In this document: positions 46,454-56,708 of the stretch, piece by piece | Layout: every line of letters starts with the position of its first letter | Numbering within the stretch: position 1 is the first letter of the stretch | Assembly (NCBI RefSeq): GCF_001298445.1 | Contig: NZ_CP012036.1 | Location: 248,001 to 312,000, forward strand | Origin: Nostoc piscinale CENA21 | GTDB taxonomy: Bacteria; Cyanobacteriota; Cyanobacteriia; Cyanobacteriales; Nostocaceae | Direction: 5' to 3' | Length of the DNA: 64,000 bases | Position numbers and translations under genes: made by a program | The notes under the pieces: model-generated | Database searches by the model: none | What the model was told of the DNA's origin: nothing | Seen by the model: only the letters and a program-made list of their open reading frames with translations

Positions 46454-47256
46454 GCGACTGTAGAACAGTAGTTTTTTTGATTAACGGAATTTATTGCCAT
46501 AAACAGCAAAAGTTTTCCTTAAAATCGAACTCGTTCCGCTTTCACTTTGTTTTTCATAACTGCAACAGACTAACACGAACTTTTGGACTTGGGGATCAGG
46601 GTTTTAGCGTAATCCAACCTCAATTTCTCAAATTTAAATGCTCATCAAAACAGTGAAACCTTGTTCAAATGCGGATTTTGGGTGTGTAGCGTTTTTTTTC
46701 GATTACTAACATTTTTCTTATTAAAACTTTACACTCTTCTCAGATTCGATTTTGGCGAAATTTGTTCGATTTCTCTGTGAGTTTCCTCAAGAAATTTGTA
46801 TGTTGTAGAACATATAGGTTTTTGAAATATTAGTTATAAGTTTTAAATATATTGAAGTCAAAAAACTAGTGTCAATACTGAATTAGACTATATTTATATA
46901 ATCTTTAGAATTAACTATAAACTAGTTAAATAAAGAATCCTGCTCAAAAAATATCCTTAGACAGCACAAAAATATAAATGTTTTAAAAAAAACTTATGTA
47001 GTAAAGAATTACATGGAAATATACTGTTTTTTAGAAAAATAAAAGTAATATATAAAACCAGTATTTTTAGCAATCAGGGGCAAAGAAATTAGGTACTTTT
47101 GCCACTAATATTTTTTACAATTAAAAGAAAAATAAGAATGAGAAAATTAAAAAACGCAAGTGGACGTATATTCATGAGTTTGACAATGTAGCAAAAATTA
47201 CATAAAAAATAGACTAATTGATCATTTATGATTTTCTGATATAAATTATTAGCTTC
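46454..47256. other. Long AT-rich divergent region rlpA / glsA
   Basis: 803 bp with no coding frame on either strand, very AT-rich toward glsA with repeated A and T runs. No strong hairpin or known operator could be recognised. It must carry promoters for both divergent genes. Confidence 0.5.
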
Positions 47257-48249
47257 ATGGCAAAACAAGCAAATTCAGGAGATTTAGAAATAAATCCATC
47301 ATCATTGTTGTCCGTTCTCCAAGACTTGCATTCTAAGTACAAGTCTTTGCAAGAAGGTGCAGTCGCAAACTACATTCCAGAATTAGCCAAAGTAAACCCA
47401 GATTTATTTAGCATTTGTATTGTGACTGTAGATGGCCAAGTGTATGAAGTTGGAGATTATCAACAACTATTTACGATTCAGTCCATATCGAAAGTTTTTG
47501 CTTACGGACTAGCACTAGAAGATCATGGGCGAGATTATGTGTTGACCAGAGTTGGCGTAGAACCGACAGGAGACGCATTCAACTCAATTATTTTGGATGA
47601 GCAATCAAAGCGACCATATAACCCAATGGTAAATGCTGGTGCGATCGCCACCACCAGCTTAATCAAAGGAACTGGTGCAACCGAACGCCTCAACCGCGTC
47701 CTTGATATGTTCCACCGCTACACCGGTCATGACGTATTTGTAGATATATCAGTATTTACTTCCGAACGCAGCACCGGACACCGCAACCGTGCAATGGCTC
47801 ACCTGATGCTGAACTTTGGCATGATTGACCAAAATATCGAACAAGCATTAGACCTTTATTTTCAGCAATGCGCCGTGATAGTGAATTGTCACGACTTAGC
47901 AGTGATGGCGGCGACATTGGCGAACAAAGGAGTTAACCCCATCACAGGTAAACGAGCTGTAGACCATCAATATATAAAGGATATTCTCAGCGTGATGTAC
48001 ACCTGTGGTATGTACAACTTTGCAGGCGAATGGGCGTATACAGTCGGTATTCCCGCTAAAAGTGGCGTATGTGGTGGAATTCTCGCAGTCGTACCCAATC
48101 AAATGGGAATAGGAGTATTTTCGCCACCCTTAGATGCACGAGGTAACAGCGTGCGGGGAGTCGAAGTGTGTAAAGAACTTTCCCAGCAGTTATGTCTACA
48201 CATGTTTGCTTGTGGGGGTGGAAGCTCAAAAATAGAGAGTGGGGAATGA
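47257..48249 (+). CDS. glsA: Glutaminase
   Basis: A 330-residue serine-dependent beta-lactamase-fold glutaminase that hydrolyses glutamine to glutamate and ammonia. The catalytic Ser-x-x-Lys is S76-IS-K79 in FTIQSISKVFAYG. Further family marks are GVEPTGDAFNSI, KRPYNPMVNAGAIATTSLI, FTSERSTGHRNRAMAHLM, and AGEWAYTVGIPAKSGVCGGILAVVPN. Length is typical. It stands alone, convergent with the DUF4435 gene. Confidence 0.95.
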   Translation: MAKQANSGDLEINPSSLLSVLQDLHSKYKSLQEGAVANYIPELAKVNPDLFSICIVTVDGQVYEVGDYQQLFTIQSISKVFAYGLALEDHGRDYVLTRVGVEPTGDAFNSIILDEQSKRPYNPMVNAGAIATTSLIKGTGATERLNRVLDMFHRYTGHDVFVDISVFTSERSTGHRNRAMAHLMLNFGMIDQNIEQALDLYFQQCAVIVNCHDLAVMAATLANKGVNPITGKRAVDHQYIKDILSVMYTCGMYNFAGEWAYTVGIPAKSGVCGGILAVVPNQMGIGVFSPPLDARGNSVRGVEVCKELSQQLCLHMFACGGGSSKIESGE

Positions 48250-48278
48250 GTGGATTGTTTGCCAGTTATTTAGAACTG

Positions 48279-49147
48279 CTATGTGTCATTTCGCAAAACC
48301 TTGAATGGCTGATTCTGACTTTCCCAGGTGCGAATATTTAAGTAGAGTTGCGTCTTGCAAAAATAGACTTCTTCGTAAGCCAGTCGTAAACTACGCTCAA
48401 GAGCGTTTGGTTCAACATCAGCAGCTTTGTTAGTACCAAGCACCTTACGTAAACCAAGGGACAGAATTTCTACTAAATCATGACCGCAGCAGACTTGCCA
48501 AGGATCATGGTTGTTTTTTTTTCTGAATATTTATCAGTCGTTGCAACTCTTCGTCTTTTAACGAGTAGGCTTGAGATTTATTCTTAACCTCTTGAATCAT
48601 TCGCAGTTCATTAATTTGTAGCGTTTGCTCATCAATGAACTTGCTAAATGTAATGCCCTCAAAAGTCAGGTTTAATTTTTCAGACTGAGATATTAACAGC
48701 AAATAACCTACTGAAATGCCAATTTTCAGCAATGTTAATCTGACATCTCGCTTAAACTGGGCAATTTTTTTCGTCAGAACCAAACTCAGCCAGTACCTTG
48801 TCTAATGCTGGTGATTGAATCAGCATTATTTCTAAGTCATGGGTGTCGGTGTAAAGCAAATTAGGACTACTCAAAAATAAGCTTTTAAGCCGATCAAAAT
48901 CTGCATCGACAATTGCTAAAACTCCCTGGAAATTGGATTTATCTAAAATTTCTAAAGTATTAATAACACACTGTTTACTAGATGGTTTTCCTGAAATAAT
49001 AACTACTTGACAAGCTAACTTATCAATAAATCGTTCATAAAAAGTTTTATCAGAACTGCCTTCTACTAATAAAAAAGTACCTTTAAACGTATCTCTGAGC
49101 AATCTAACTTTGTTAGCAAATCTGTCAACTGAAAGAAACTCTCTCAC
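48279..49147 (-). pseudogene. DUF4435 (TOPRIM-like) protein, AriB-like, two frameshifts
   Basis: Restoring one base at each of two A/T runs (48765-48771, seven T; 48514-48522, nine T) gives one protein of about 288 residues ending at TAG 48279. The N-terminal part matches DUF4435: FLLVEGSSDKTFYERFI (E29), GVLAIVDADFDRL (D81, D83, D85) and YTDTHDLEIMLI (D101, D104), an acidic TOPRIM-like metal site. The C-terminal part is helical. It starts at GTG 49147, overlapping the TGA of the AAA ATPase gene in a GTGA junction. In PARIS systems the DUF4435 protein (AriB) is the nuclease effector released by the ATPase. As sequenced it is broken twice. Confidence 0.82.
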
Positions 49148-50494
49148 TTTTCTAATCCTTTCAGTTCAACCGTCAAATCCCATCGGTCTTGAATAATATC
49201 TGGTGAATGTGTCGCCATTAATATATCCAAGTCTGCAAGTTGGGTAATTTCTTGCAAGTCTTTTAAAAATTGAACTTGCCAACCTACATGAAGTGATAGT
49301 TCTGGCTCATCAATTAATACTAAAGATTTAGGTTGAACCTTAAATAGAAGTTCGTATAAAAGAACTAACTCATGTTGCTCACCTGATGATAAATCGGTTG
49401 GTGAAAGGGTTTTGGAGTTAGACAATGATGAATTAAAAAGTGTTGTAAAGACAAAACCTTTCTCTTTACTAAAATTTATCTCTTTATAAGAGTAAGCAAA
49501 CTTATTATTAATGATTTTCTTTAATAAATCTATTTTGCTGGCGATTTCTGCAAAGACACTCAGCTTTTTCTCCATATCTTCAACATATACAGACAAAGCA
49601 TTTTTAGTACTTTCATCTATATCTTGAGGCTGGATTTGAACTTCTGAATCTTCCTCTTTATCTAAAAGACCAACAGCTATAAGACGAGAACGAGTCGCTT
49701 CAAGTTCGTTTAGTTGATGGCGCAGTTGTTCATCTGTTACATCTGCGGATGGCTGTTGCTTCACTACTCTGATTGGAAAAGTTCTGTCAAGAGATTGAGA
49801 TATTGTACCGTATTCCTTAAATTTTTGTTGCATTAATTGAGCAAGTTCATCAGAATAGGCAGATACGGTTGATATCATTGAAGGTTTTTCAGCAGACTGT
49901 TTAGAAGAACGTTTAGACACAAAATTAAGCAACCGTTGTGATTCTATAAGACGAATATGAATTTTCTCCCTCAATTCTTCTAGCCATTTAGGTATTTCTC
50001 TTAGTCTTAAGTTTGAGGGTAATAAATTATCAAAACGCTCTACAACTTCCTCTAAGGAAAAAGTTTCTCCTGTGGGTTCATACAGCCATTTTTGAGGAGC
50101 AACTTGTTCTAATCCTAGTATTATTTTATCTAAATTTTGAAGTGAAAAGCTTATGCCAACAGACTCAATATTTATTTGCTTTGGAGAAAAAGAAAGTTTT
50201 TTTGAATTATTTGTATATATATAATTAATCTTATTTTTCTGTTCTTCATCATCAAAATTTTTTTATTATTTCAATAACATTACCATTATCAAATTCAACT
50301 ACACAATTTTTAAATGGAATGGTTATCAATTCTGAGTATCGAGAGTTAAAAAAGCAATTTAAAATTCTCAATATTGCTGTTTTACCAAAACCGTTGGGGC
50401 CATGAATGATAGTGATCCTTTCATCCATATTCAATGGAATTACATGGTCAAAAATTCCAAATAAGCCATTGACGGAAATTTGCTTAATTCGCAT
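49144..50494 (-). pseudogene. AAA/ABC-type ATPase, AriA-like, one frameshift
   Basis: A gene of about 450 codons when a run of seven T (50258-50264; A7 in the coding strand) is read as six. The N-terminal part has MRIKQISVNGLFGIF and Walker A GPNGFGKT (32-39). The middle, recovered after the shift, reads without stops through EEQKNKINYIY and KWLYEPTGETFSLEE into the second part. That part contains the signature LSSGEQHEL, Walker B SLVLIDEPELSLH and H-loop MATHSPDII. This is the SMC/OLD-like ATPase class found as AriA in PARIS anti-phage loci. Translationally coupled (4-bp overlap) to the DUF4435 gene. As sequenced the ATPase is truncated. Confidence 0.82.
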
Positions 50495-50682
50495 AGTAAC
50501 TGAGTCCTATAGCCATTGGCTTTATGACTTTGATTGTATCCTTTATATTCTTCTAGAATGTACAGAAGACACAAAAATGGATTTTTTAGCTGGCACACTT
50601 CTAAGCTAAAGCAGCTAAAGATTACTTTGTGTTGCAGAAACTATTATGACTTCTGTACAAACACAAATTTAATAACATATAT

Positions 50683-51891
50683 ATGTCACAAGTGCAGCAA
50701 CTATTACTAGAAACTTTTGTAAATCAAGGCTTAGAAACTTCTTTGTCACTTTTTGATCAAGTTAAAACCCTATCGCAAGATTTTGCGACTCGTGCCGCAG
50801 TGCATGATAAAGATAGTTCATTTCCTTTTGAAAATTTTACGGCGCTGCATCAAGCAGGACTGTTAGGTTTAACTATTCCCCGTGATTTGGGTGGACAGGA
50901 TTTAGGGCTGACTAGTATTTGTCAAGTTATTGAGGGGATAGCCAGTGGTGATGCTTCTACGGCTTTAGTGTTGAACATGCACTATTTACAACATGCTAAA
51001 GCAAATCGTAATCGTTCCTGGCATCCTGAAGTATACAAGAAAGTTTGTCGGGAAGCGATCGCCAACCCCGCCCTGATTAACGCCGCCCGTGTAGAACCAG
51101 AGTTAGGTACACCAGCCAGAGGCGGTTTACCAGCCACAACCGCCCAAAAAACAGCACAAGGTTGGCTGTTAACTGGACATAAACAATACACCACAGGTAG
51201 TCCAATTCTCAGCTACTTTGTAGTTTGGGCAAAAACAACCGCAGATGAACCCCAAGTTGGTAATTTTTTAGTTCCCCGTGACTTACCTGGGTTGCGAATT
51301 GTCGAAACTTGGGATCATTTGGGAATGAGAGCGACTGGGAGTCATGATTTAATTTTAGAGAATGTCCTAATTCCCGATGAATATGCTTTAGATATTCGTC
51401 CTATCTCTGTTAAATCACCACCAGACCCGATGACAGCCGTTTGGAACAGCTTGACCTTGAGTGCTTTGTATTTAGGAGTTGCCACTGCTGGGCGAGACTG
51501 GTTAATAGAATACCTGGGCGATCGCACTCCGTCAAATTTGGGAACACCACTCGCCAGTTTGTCACGCTTTCAAATAGCTGTCGGTGAAATCGAAGCACTA
51601 CTATATGCTAACCGTCAATTAATTTACAACTTAGCCCAAGCAGTTGACAAAGGCGAGTCTGAAGCTAATGTAGAATTACAAGCACAAGCTGTAAAATATC
51701 TCAGCACAACCAATTCAATCCGTGCAGTAGAAATTGGTTTAGAACTTATCGGTAATCCTGGATTAATGAAAAAGAATCCTTTAGAAAGACATTATCGTGA
51801 TGTTTTGTGCAGTCGTATTCATACACCACAAAATGATGTGATTTGTCAATCTTTAGGAAAAGCCGTACTTAATAAAAGTGATGAGTGCTGA
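50683..51891 (+). CDS. Acyl-CoA dehydrogenase family flavoprotein
   Basis: A 402-residue protein with the three-part acyl-CoA dehydrogenase fold. Visible marks are HQAGLLGLTIPRDLGGQDLGLT, ASTALVLNMHYLQH, the flavin-side GWLLTGHKQYTTGSP, WDHLGMRATGSHDLILENVLIP and a C-terminal helical bundle with EIGLELIGNPGLMKKNPLERHYRDVLCSRIHTPQNDV. The short-chain SfnB/DszC-like relatives are the closest in look, and the catalytic Glu position is not obvious. The substrate is unknown. A strong terminator follows. Confidence 0.85.
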   Translation: MSQVQQLLLETFVNQGLETSLSLFDQVKTLSQDFATRAAVHDKDSSFPFENFTALHQAGLLGLTIPRDLGGQDLGLTSICQVIEGIASGDASTALVLNMHYLQHAKANRNRSWHPEVYKKVCREAIANPALINAARVEPELGTPARGGLPATTAQKTAQGWLLTGHKQYTTGSPILSYFVVWAKTTADEPQVGNFLVPRDLPGLRIVETWDHLGMRATGSHDLILENVLIPDEYALDIRPISVKSPPDPMTAVWNSLTLSALYLGVATAGRDWLIEYLGDRTPSNLGTPLASLSRFQIAVGEIEALLYANRQLIYNLAQAVDKGESEANVELQAQAVKYLSTTNSIRAVEIGLELIGNPGLMKKNPLERHYRDVLCSRIHTPQNDVICQSLGKAVLNKSDEC

Positions 51892-51912
51892 GTTGAAAGT
51901 ACTTTGAAATAA

Positions 51913-51941
51913 AACCTCTCTTAAAAAGTTTAAGAGAGGTT
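51913..51941. terminator. Strong hairpin after the acyl-CoA dehydrogenase gene
   Basis: A perfect 13-bp stem AACCTCTCTTAAA / TTTAAGAGAGGTT with a 3-nt loop, 22 bp after the stop codon. The T-run is short, but position and stability suit a terminator. Confidence 0.7.
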
Positions 51942-52039
51942 ATTGGTGGAGTTTTATCAAACAGTTGGCAAGTGAGAGTATTCTAAATGGAATCTAGGAG
52001 TCAGAATTTTTTTATTCTGGCGACTGTATTCTTCAATTA

Positions 52040-52441
52040 CTAAATTATTCCTTGACCTCTACCGCGTCTGTCAGTGTCTTCAGTTAACTCGCCTTCCTTA
52101 TCTTCTTTAACTTCTTGAAGTTCTTCTACACGTTGTGCGCTATCTTCTGCAACTTCTTGGCGTGCATCACCAGGAACTTCGTAATACATTTCTGGTTCAA
52201 TTGCGTAATTATTTAATAAACCTTCTTTATCCACTGTGTAACCGTCTGTGGTGTGGATACTTTCTGCGTCGGTTTGGTCATCAGTAGGGGCTGCGGCTTC
52301 TCTTTCTTCAGTGGGTAATGTTTTATATAAATCTCCCTCTCTTTCTTTACGGGCAGCAGTTTCAGCAGGTACAATGCCTCTATCATAAGTATCTACTTCT
52401 GCTCTTTCGGATGAATCTACTGCTTTTTTTAAATTTTTCAT
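52040..52441 (-). CDS. Acidic, probably disordered small protein
   Basis: 133 residues dominated by Glu, Asp and polar residues with no hydrophobic core. Recognisable elements are VDTYDRGIVPAETAARKER near the start, DGYTVDKEGLLNNYAIEPEMYYEVPGD in the middle and a Glu-rich coil-like end. Proteins of this sort are found in related cyanobacteria without a known role. Codon use looks normal. No domain is recognised. Confidence 0.65.
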   Translation of the reverse strand: MKNLKKAVDSSERAEVDTYDRGIVPAETAARKEREGDLYKTLPTEEREAAAPTDDQTDAESIHTTDGYTVDKEGLLNNYAIEPEMYYEVPGDARQEVAEDSAQRVEELQEVKEDKEGELTEDTDRRGRGQGII

Positions 52442-52834
52442 TAGCCATAATAAATGTCCTCGAATTTAAAGAAAAGTATGTTGTTTCATAGGTTCGAGAA
52501 CTAGATTAGGATGTTTCAGAGAGTATATCTACTATCTTGAGAATAGATTTAAATAAAAAAATTATCTTTTTTCTATATCTTGAGATGTATGGCAGTTGAG
52601 AGGTTGACAATTTCTAGATTTATACCAAGTTTGGTCTTGGGAATACACCCTCCAGACTGGAAGTATGGGGCTAGAAAAACAAAGCCTGCCTAGCCTATCG
52701 GCAACGTAAAAGCTGAACGCAGGCTAATTATATGCTGCTTCATATCGATTTGGTATTAGGACATTCGAGAAGTATGAATTCTAGGCAGAATAAAAATTTT
52801 TACTTCTGCCTTCTGCATATATTACCTTAATTTT
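52442..52834. other. Gene-free gap upstream of the acidic protein gene
   Basis: 393 bp. A loose inverted repeat, AAGCCTGC (about 52680) and GCAGGCT (about 52722), could serve as a weak terminator. Otherwise nothing is recognisable on either strand. Confidence 0.45.
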
Positions 52835-54271
52835 CTATTTCGGTTCTTGTTGTTTACTATGTTCTCGTAGCTGCTGCAATAACTTTTCTTGGGATGATTT
52901 CTGAGTTTCTGAATTGTGAGTTTGAGGTTCTTTGTCTAAAGTTTTGATAACAGGAGTTGGGGTGTTAATCATGGTTGTTGGTTCAGATGCTACTGCTTTA
53001 GGAAATACCACAGTTTGTTTAGTTGCTGCTATTTTCATCGCATCTAAAGTTGTCGCAAACTGAATTTGTTGCTGCATTTCTTGTGTAGAAGAAACTAAAC
53101 CACTCAAACCGTTCACTAATTGCCGGAGATTGTCTCTAAATTTGGGATCACCTGTTAATTCATCTAAATCAGAGGTAATTTTTTGAGTATTTTCAAAAGT
53201 GACTCTGGCTGAATCTAATGTTTGTTGTAGTAATAAGACATTCTTGGGATCATTTAAAGTTTTTGTGGCATCTCGTAAATTAGCAGAAGCTTGGGCGGCA
53301 TTAGCTGAAAGTGTTTCTAAATTTTTAATCACTTCGCCTTGGGTTAAGCGATTTAATGATGGCGATAAACTAGCAACAGTGGTGCGTAATTGATTACTAG
53401 TTTCGGTAATATTATTCAAAGCACCGACTAAAGATGAACGATTCGTAGTGACTAAATCATCCAAGTTAGTCAGCAATCGATTGGCTTTATTAGCTGTTAA
53501 GCCAAATTCCTTAGCTGTGGCACCAAACTGACTAGCTGTTACGCTTAATTGATTAGCTGTTTTTGTAGTTGATGCAGTTAATTCAGTTGTGGCGCGTTGT
53601 ACAGAATTCGCTGTTGCACTAAATGTATTTAGCTGTCCTTGAAAGCCTTTTGTTAAACCCCTAGCATCTTGACTGAGGGCGGCGACACTGGTGGCGGCGG
53701 CGGCGGAACTTTCTAAGAGTCTATTAACTCTTTGATAGAATTTTGGATCGTTGTACAAAGTAGCTAACTCAGTGCTACTACGAATCAGGTCATCAACACT
53801 AATACCAATTTGACCTTTTAAGCGAGAACCATTACAAATAATCAAACTTTGGTCACAGCCTTTCTCTAGAGGTTTGGCTTTGACATTAGCAACAAGTGAA
53901 GTTCTAGGTGTAATATCGACAATACTTTCGCTAATCAAGCCACTTTGGTTAGCATCAATTTTGACATCACTGGGAATAATTAAATCGGCGGGAGCAATTT
54001 CTATTTCTACATCAATTGCATTGGGTTTGGGGCGGATGTTGGAAATTTTGCCTACCTTTACGCCACGATAACGGACAGATGCACCTTTTTGCATTCCGCC
54101 GGCGTTGGCAAATTCGACGATGAACTTATACGAGCTGCGTCCTGCACTCACTCCATTCAACCACAGAACGATCGCCCCAAAGGAAACCAGCCCCAACAAG
54201 AGTAATAACCCGACTGAACCTTCTCTTAGCGTTCGTCTAGATGTGAAACGGTTTGTGATCAATTCTCGCAT
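52835..54271 (-). CDS. mlaD: MlaD-family (MCE domain) lipid-transport protein
   Basis: About 478 residues from ATG 54271, chosen because GGAGG lies just upstream; a longer frame reaches 54325 but would overlap the ABC gene. An N-terminal anchor helix (VGLLLLLGLVSFGAIVLWLNG) is followed by the MCE domain (YKFIVEFANAGGMQKGASVRYRGVKVGKI). A long helical, Thr/Ser/Asn-rich coil and a disordered Pro/Gln tail complete it. MCE proteins form the periplasmic part of phospholipid or lipid ABC carriers at the envelope. It follows the ATPase gene by 16 bp, so they form an operon; no permease gene is adjacent. Confidence 0.92.
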   Translation of the reverse strand: MRELITNRFTSRRTLREGSVGLLLLLGLVSFGAIVLWLNGVSAGRSSYKFIVEFANAGGMQKGASVRYRGVKVGKISNIRPKPNAIDVEIEIAPADLIIPSDVKIDANQSGLISESIVDITPRTSLVANVKAKPLEKGCDQSLIICNGSRLKGQIGISVDDLIRSSTELATLYNDPKFYQRVNRLLESSAAAATSVAALSQDARGLTKGFQGQLNTFSATANSVQRATTELTASTTKTANQLSVTASQFGATAKEFGLTANKANRLLTNLDDLVTTNRSSLVGALNNITETSNQLRTTVASLSPSLNRLTQGEVIKNLETLSANAAQASANLRDATKTLNDPKNVLLLQQTLDSARVTFENTQKITSDLDELTGDPKFRDNLRQLVNGLSGLVSSTQEMQQQIQFATTLDAMKIAATKQTVVFPKAVASEPTTMINTPTPVIKTLDKEPQTHNSETQKSSQEKLLQQLREHSKQQEPK

Positions 54272-54287
54272 TTGTTCCTCCAACCAC

Positions 54288-55070
54288 CTAACCAACAACT
54301 TGAATCGGCCCTTGCACACTCCCACTCATAAATTGTCTAATTAATGGGTGGTCGGTGCTATCCATCTCACTCACTGTACCTTGCCACTGCACTCTACCTT
54401 GGTAGAGAAACACTAGTCTATCAGCTGTCCGGCGAATCGTACTATCTTGGTGGGTAACAATGGCATAAGTACTGCACACTCCGTGCATACTTTGTAAATC
54501 ACGAATCAAGTCTTCAATGACTGTAGAAGCAATGGGGTCTAGTCCAGCTGTGGGTTCATCGTAAAGTAAAACTTCTGGCCCTTCTTTGGGGTTTTCGGGG
54601 TTGGACATAATTGCACGGGCAAAGCTTACTCGTTTCCGCATCCCACCAGAAAGTTCTGAGGGGTAGAGATGACCTATTCCTGGTAAACCCACCATGTCTA
54701 ATTTTTCTTTGACTAGTTCTTGAATTTGCGATCGCGCTAACTTGGAATTTTGATACAGTAAAAATCCGACATTTTCATCTACATTCAAAGAATCAAACAA
54801 CGCCGCTTGCTGAAATACCATCCCAATACCAATGGGGTCAGCACTATCTTCTATTAACCCTTCGCGCCGGACTCCTTGGACATAGATTTCGCCCTCATCA
54901 GGGTTAGTTAGTCCAGCTATCACTCTCAAAATTGTTGATTTCCCAGTCCCGGAAGGGCCGATAATTCCCAGCGCCTCTCCTCGGTAAATTGTCAAGTCCA
55001 CATTATCTAAAACCTTATTGTTACCAAAGGACTTAGACACGCCTTTCAGTTCAATTAGTGGTTCAGTCAT
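54288..55070 (-). CDS. mlaF: ABC transporter ATPase, MlaF-like
   Basis: A 260-residue ATPase with Walker A GPSGTGKST (about 38-46), Q-loop GMVFQQAALFDSL, signature LSGGMRKRVSFARAI, Walker B LLYDEPTAGLDPIAS and the H-loop YAIVTHQDS. The LSGGM-RKR signature and FDSLNVDENVGF segment are typical of the MlaF/Ttg2A lipid-transport class. It is directly upstream of mlaD, so the pair should act together in envelope lipid trafficking. The permease (MlaE) must be encoded elsewhere. Confidence 0.93.
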   Translation of the reverse strand: MTEPLIELKGVSKSFGNNKVLDNVDLTIYRGEALGIIGPSGTGKSTILRVIAGLTNPDEGEIYVQGVRREGLIEDSADPIGIGMVFQQAALFDSLNVDENVGFLLYQNSKLARSQIQELVKEKLDMVGLPGIGHLYPSELSGGMRKRVSFARAIMSNPENPKEGPEVLLYDEPTAGLDPIASTVIEDLIRDLQSMHGVCSTYAIVTHQDSTIRRTADRLVFLYQGRVQWQGTVSEMDSTDHPLIRQFMSGSVQGPIQVVG

Positions 55071-55091
55071 TAGTCACTAGTCAATAGAATC

Positions 55092-56627
55092 ATGAACTTA
55101 TCACTCTTAACTCAGCACTCAAAAAATGATGTCATAGTCATCGGTAGCGGTATTGGTGGGTTATGTGCTGCGGCGTTGCTTGCGCGGTATGGCAAGCAGG
55201 TAATTGTCTGTGAAAGCCATACAATTGCCGGTGGTGCAGCCCATAGCTTTAAACGACGAGGATTTGAATTTGATTCTGGCCCCTCTTTTTATTGTGGACT
55301 CTCAGGAACCCATAGTTTAAACCCGGTAAAACAAGTTTTGGATGTTCTAGGGGAGTCCCTTCAAGTTATACCCTATGATCCTTTAGGACACTACCATTTT
55401 CCGGAAGCGAGTATTGCAATTTACAGCAATTTTCAAAGATTGCATCAGGAGTTACAAACAATTACACCCCAAGGTGCAGCAGAGTTTCAGAATTTTGCCA
55501 CCCGCTTGTTAGGCTTGTATGAGGGGATGAAAGATATACCTACTTTAGCTTTACGGGCTGATTGGCAGGTAATTTTTGTGTTACTGAATTATGTGCGATC
55601 GCTAGGTAAAATGTTACCTTACTTGCCTTTGGTGCAGTCTTCTGCCGGTACTGTTATGGATGCCACTGTCAAAGACCCTTGGGTACGCAGACTCATCGAT
55701 GTAGAATGTTTTCTACTTTCTGGCTTAAAGGCACATGGCACAATTGCCCCAGAAGTCGCTTTTATGTTGGGTGAACGTGGGCGTGGTGTGGAGTACCCTG
55801 TGGGGGGTAGCGCCGCAATTGTCAAGGCTTTAGTGCGTGGTTTAGAACGTTGGGGCGGTAAGTTACGCTTAGGCTGTCACGTCGAGCAAATTTTGGTAGA
55901 GTCGGGGAAAGCTGTGGGTGTGCGGTTAAAAAATGGGGAAATTCTGTCAGCGCCGATTGTAATTTCCAACGCCACAATTTGGGATACTTACAATCAACTA
56001 CTGCGTCCTGAAGATTTACCAGCAACTTACCGTCAAACTGCACTGAATACACCCGCCGTTGATAGTTTCATCCATTTACATTTGGGTATTCGTGGCGAGG
56101 GGCTAGAAAATTTAACAGGACATCATGTCGTAGTCCACGACTCTCATCAAGATATTACCACCCCTGGTAATACTTGCATGATTTCTATTCCTAGTGTGTG
56201 GGATGCAACTCTCGCACCAGAGGGACATCATGTAGTTCACGCTTACACCCTAGAACCCTTTACTGGCTGGGAACGAAATGAGAATTATGAAGCCAAGAAA
56301 CAAGAGAAAGCCCAAACTTTATACCGCGCCTTAGAGCGAATTATCCCCGATATTCGAGAACGTGTAGTGTTGGAACTTATCGGGACACCGTTAACTCATG
56401 CCCATTATTTACGAAGATATCAGGGAACCTATGGCCCGGCGATCGCTGCGGGTAAAGGGATGTTTCCGAGTACACATACGCTCATTTCCGGTTTATATCG
56501 TGTAGGTGATAGTACCATGCCTGGAATTGGTGTACCAGCCGTTGCCGCTTCTGGTATTTTATGTGCAAATAGCTTGGTGGAGCGATCGCAAACAACAGAG
56601 TTATTAAAAATTTTAGACGTTGATTAA
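55092..56627 (+). CDS. FAD-dependent carotenoid isomerase/desaturase-like oxidoreductase
   Basis: A 511-residue protein with the N-terminal dinucleotide fold VIVIGSGIGGLCAAALLARYGKQVIVCES, followed by GGAAHSFKRRGFEFDSGPSF. A second family motif lies in VEYPVGGSAAIVKALVRGLERWGGKLRLG. The C-terminal FAD segment is GLYRVGDSTMPGIGVPAVAASGI. It belongs to the phytoene desaturase/CrtISO (CrtH) superfamily. Whether it is the true carotene isomerase or a paralogue cannot be decided here. It is divergent from mlaF by only 21 bp, so their promoters overlap. Confidence 0.88.
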   Translation: MNLSLLTQHSKNDVIVIGSGIGGLCAAALLARYGKQVIVCESHTIAGGAAHSFKRRGFEFDSGPSFYCGLSGTHSLNPVKQVLDVLGESLQVIPYDPLGHYHFPEASIAIYSNFQRLHQELQTITPQGAAEFQNFATRLLGLYEGMKDIPTLALRADWQVIFVLLNYVRSLGKMLPYLPLVQSSAGTVMDATVKDPWVRRLIDVECFLLSGLKAHGTIAPEVAFMLGERGRGVEYPVGGSAAIVKALVRGLERWGGKLRLGCHVEQILVESGKAVGVRLKNGEILSAPIVISNATIWDTYNQLLRPEDLPATYRQTALNTPAVDSFIHLHLGIRGEGLENLTGHHVVVHDSHQDITTPGNTCMISIPSVWDATLAPEGHHVVHAYTLEPFTGWERNENYEAKKQEKAQTLYRALERIIPDIRERVVLELIGTPLTHAHYLRRYQGTYGPAIAAGKGMFPSTHTLISGLYRVGDSTMPGIGVPAVAASGILCANSLVERSQTTELLKILDVD

Positions 56628-56708
56628 ATAAATGCTGTGTTGAAAAACCTGCTATAACTGTATATACGTAGATAAAAATACTTAAAAGTAATTATACTTA
56701 AATTAGAA

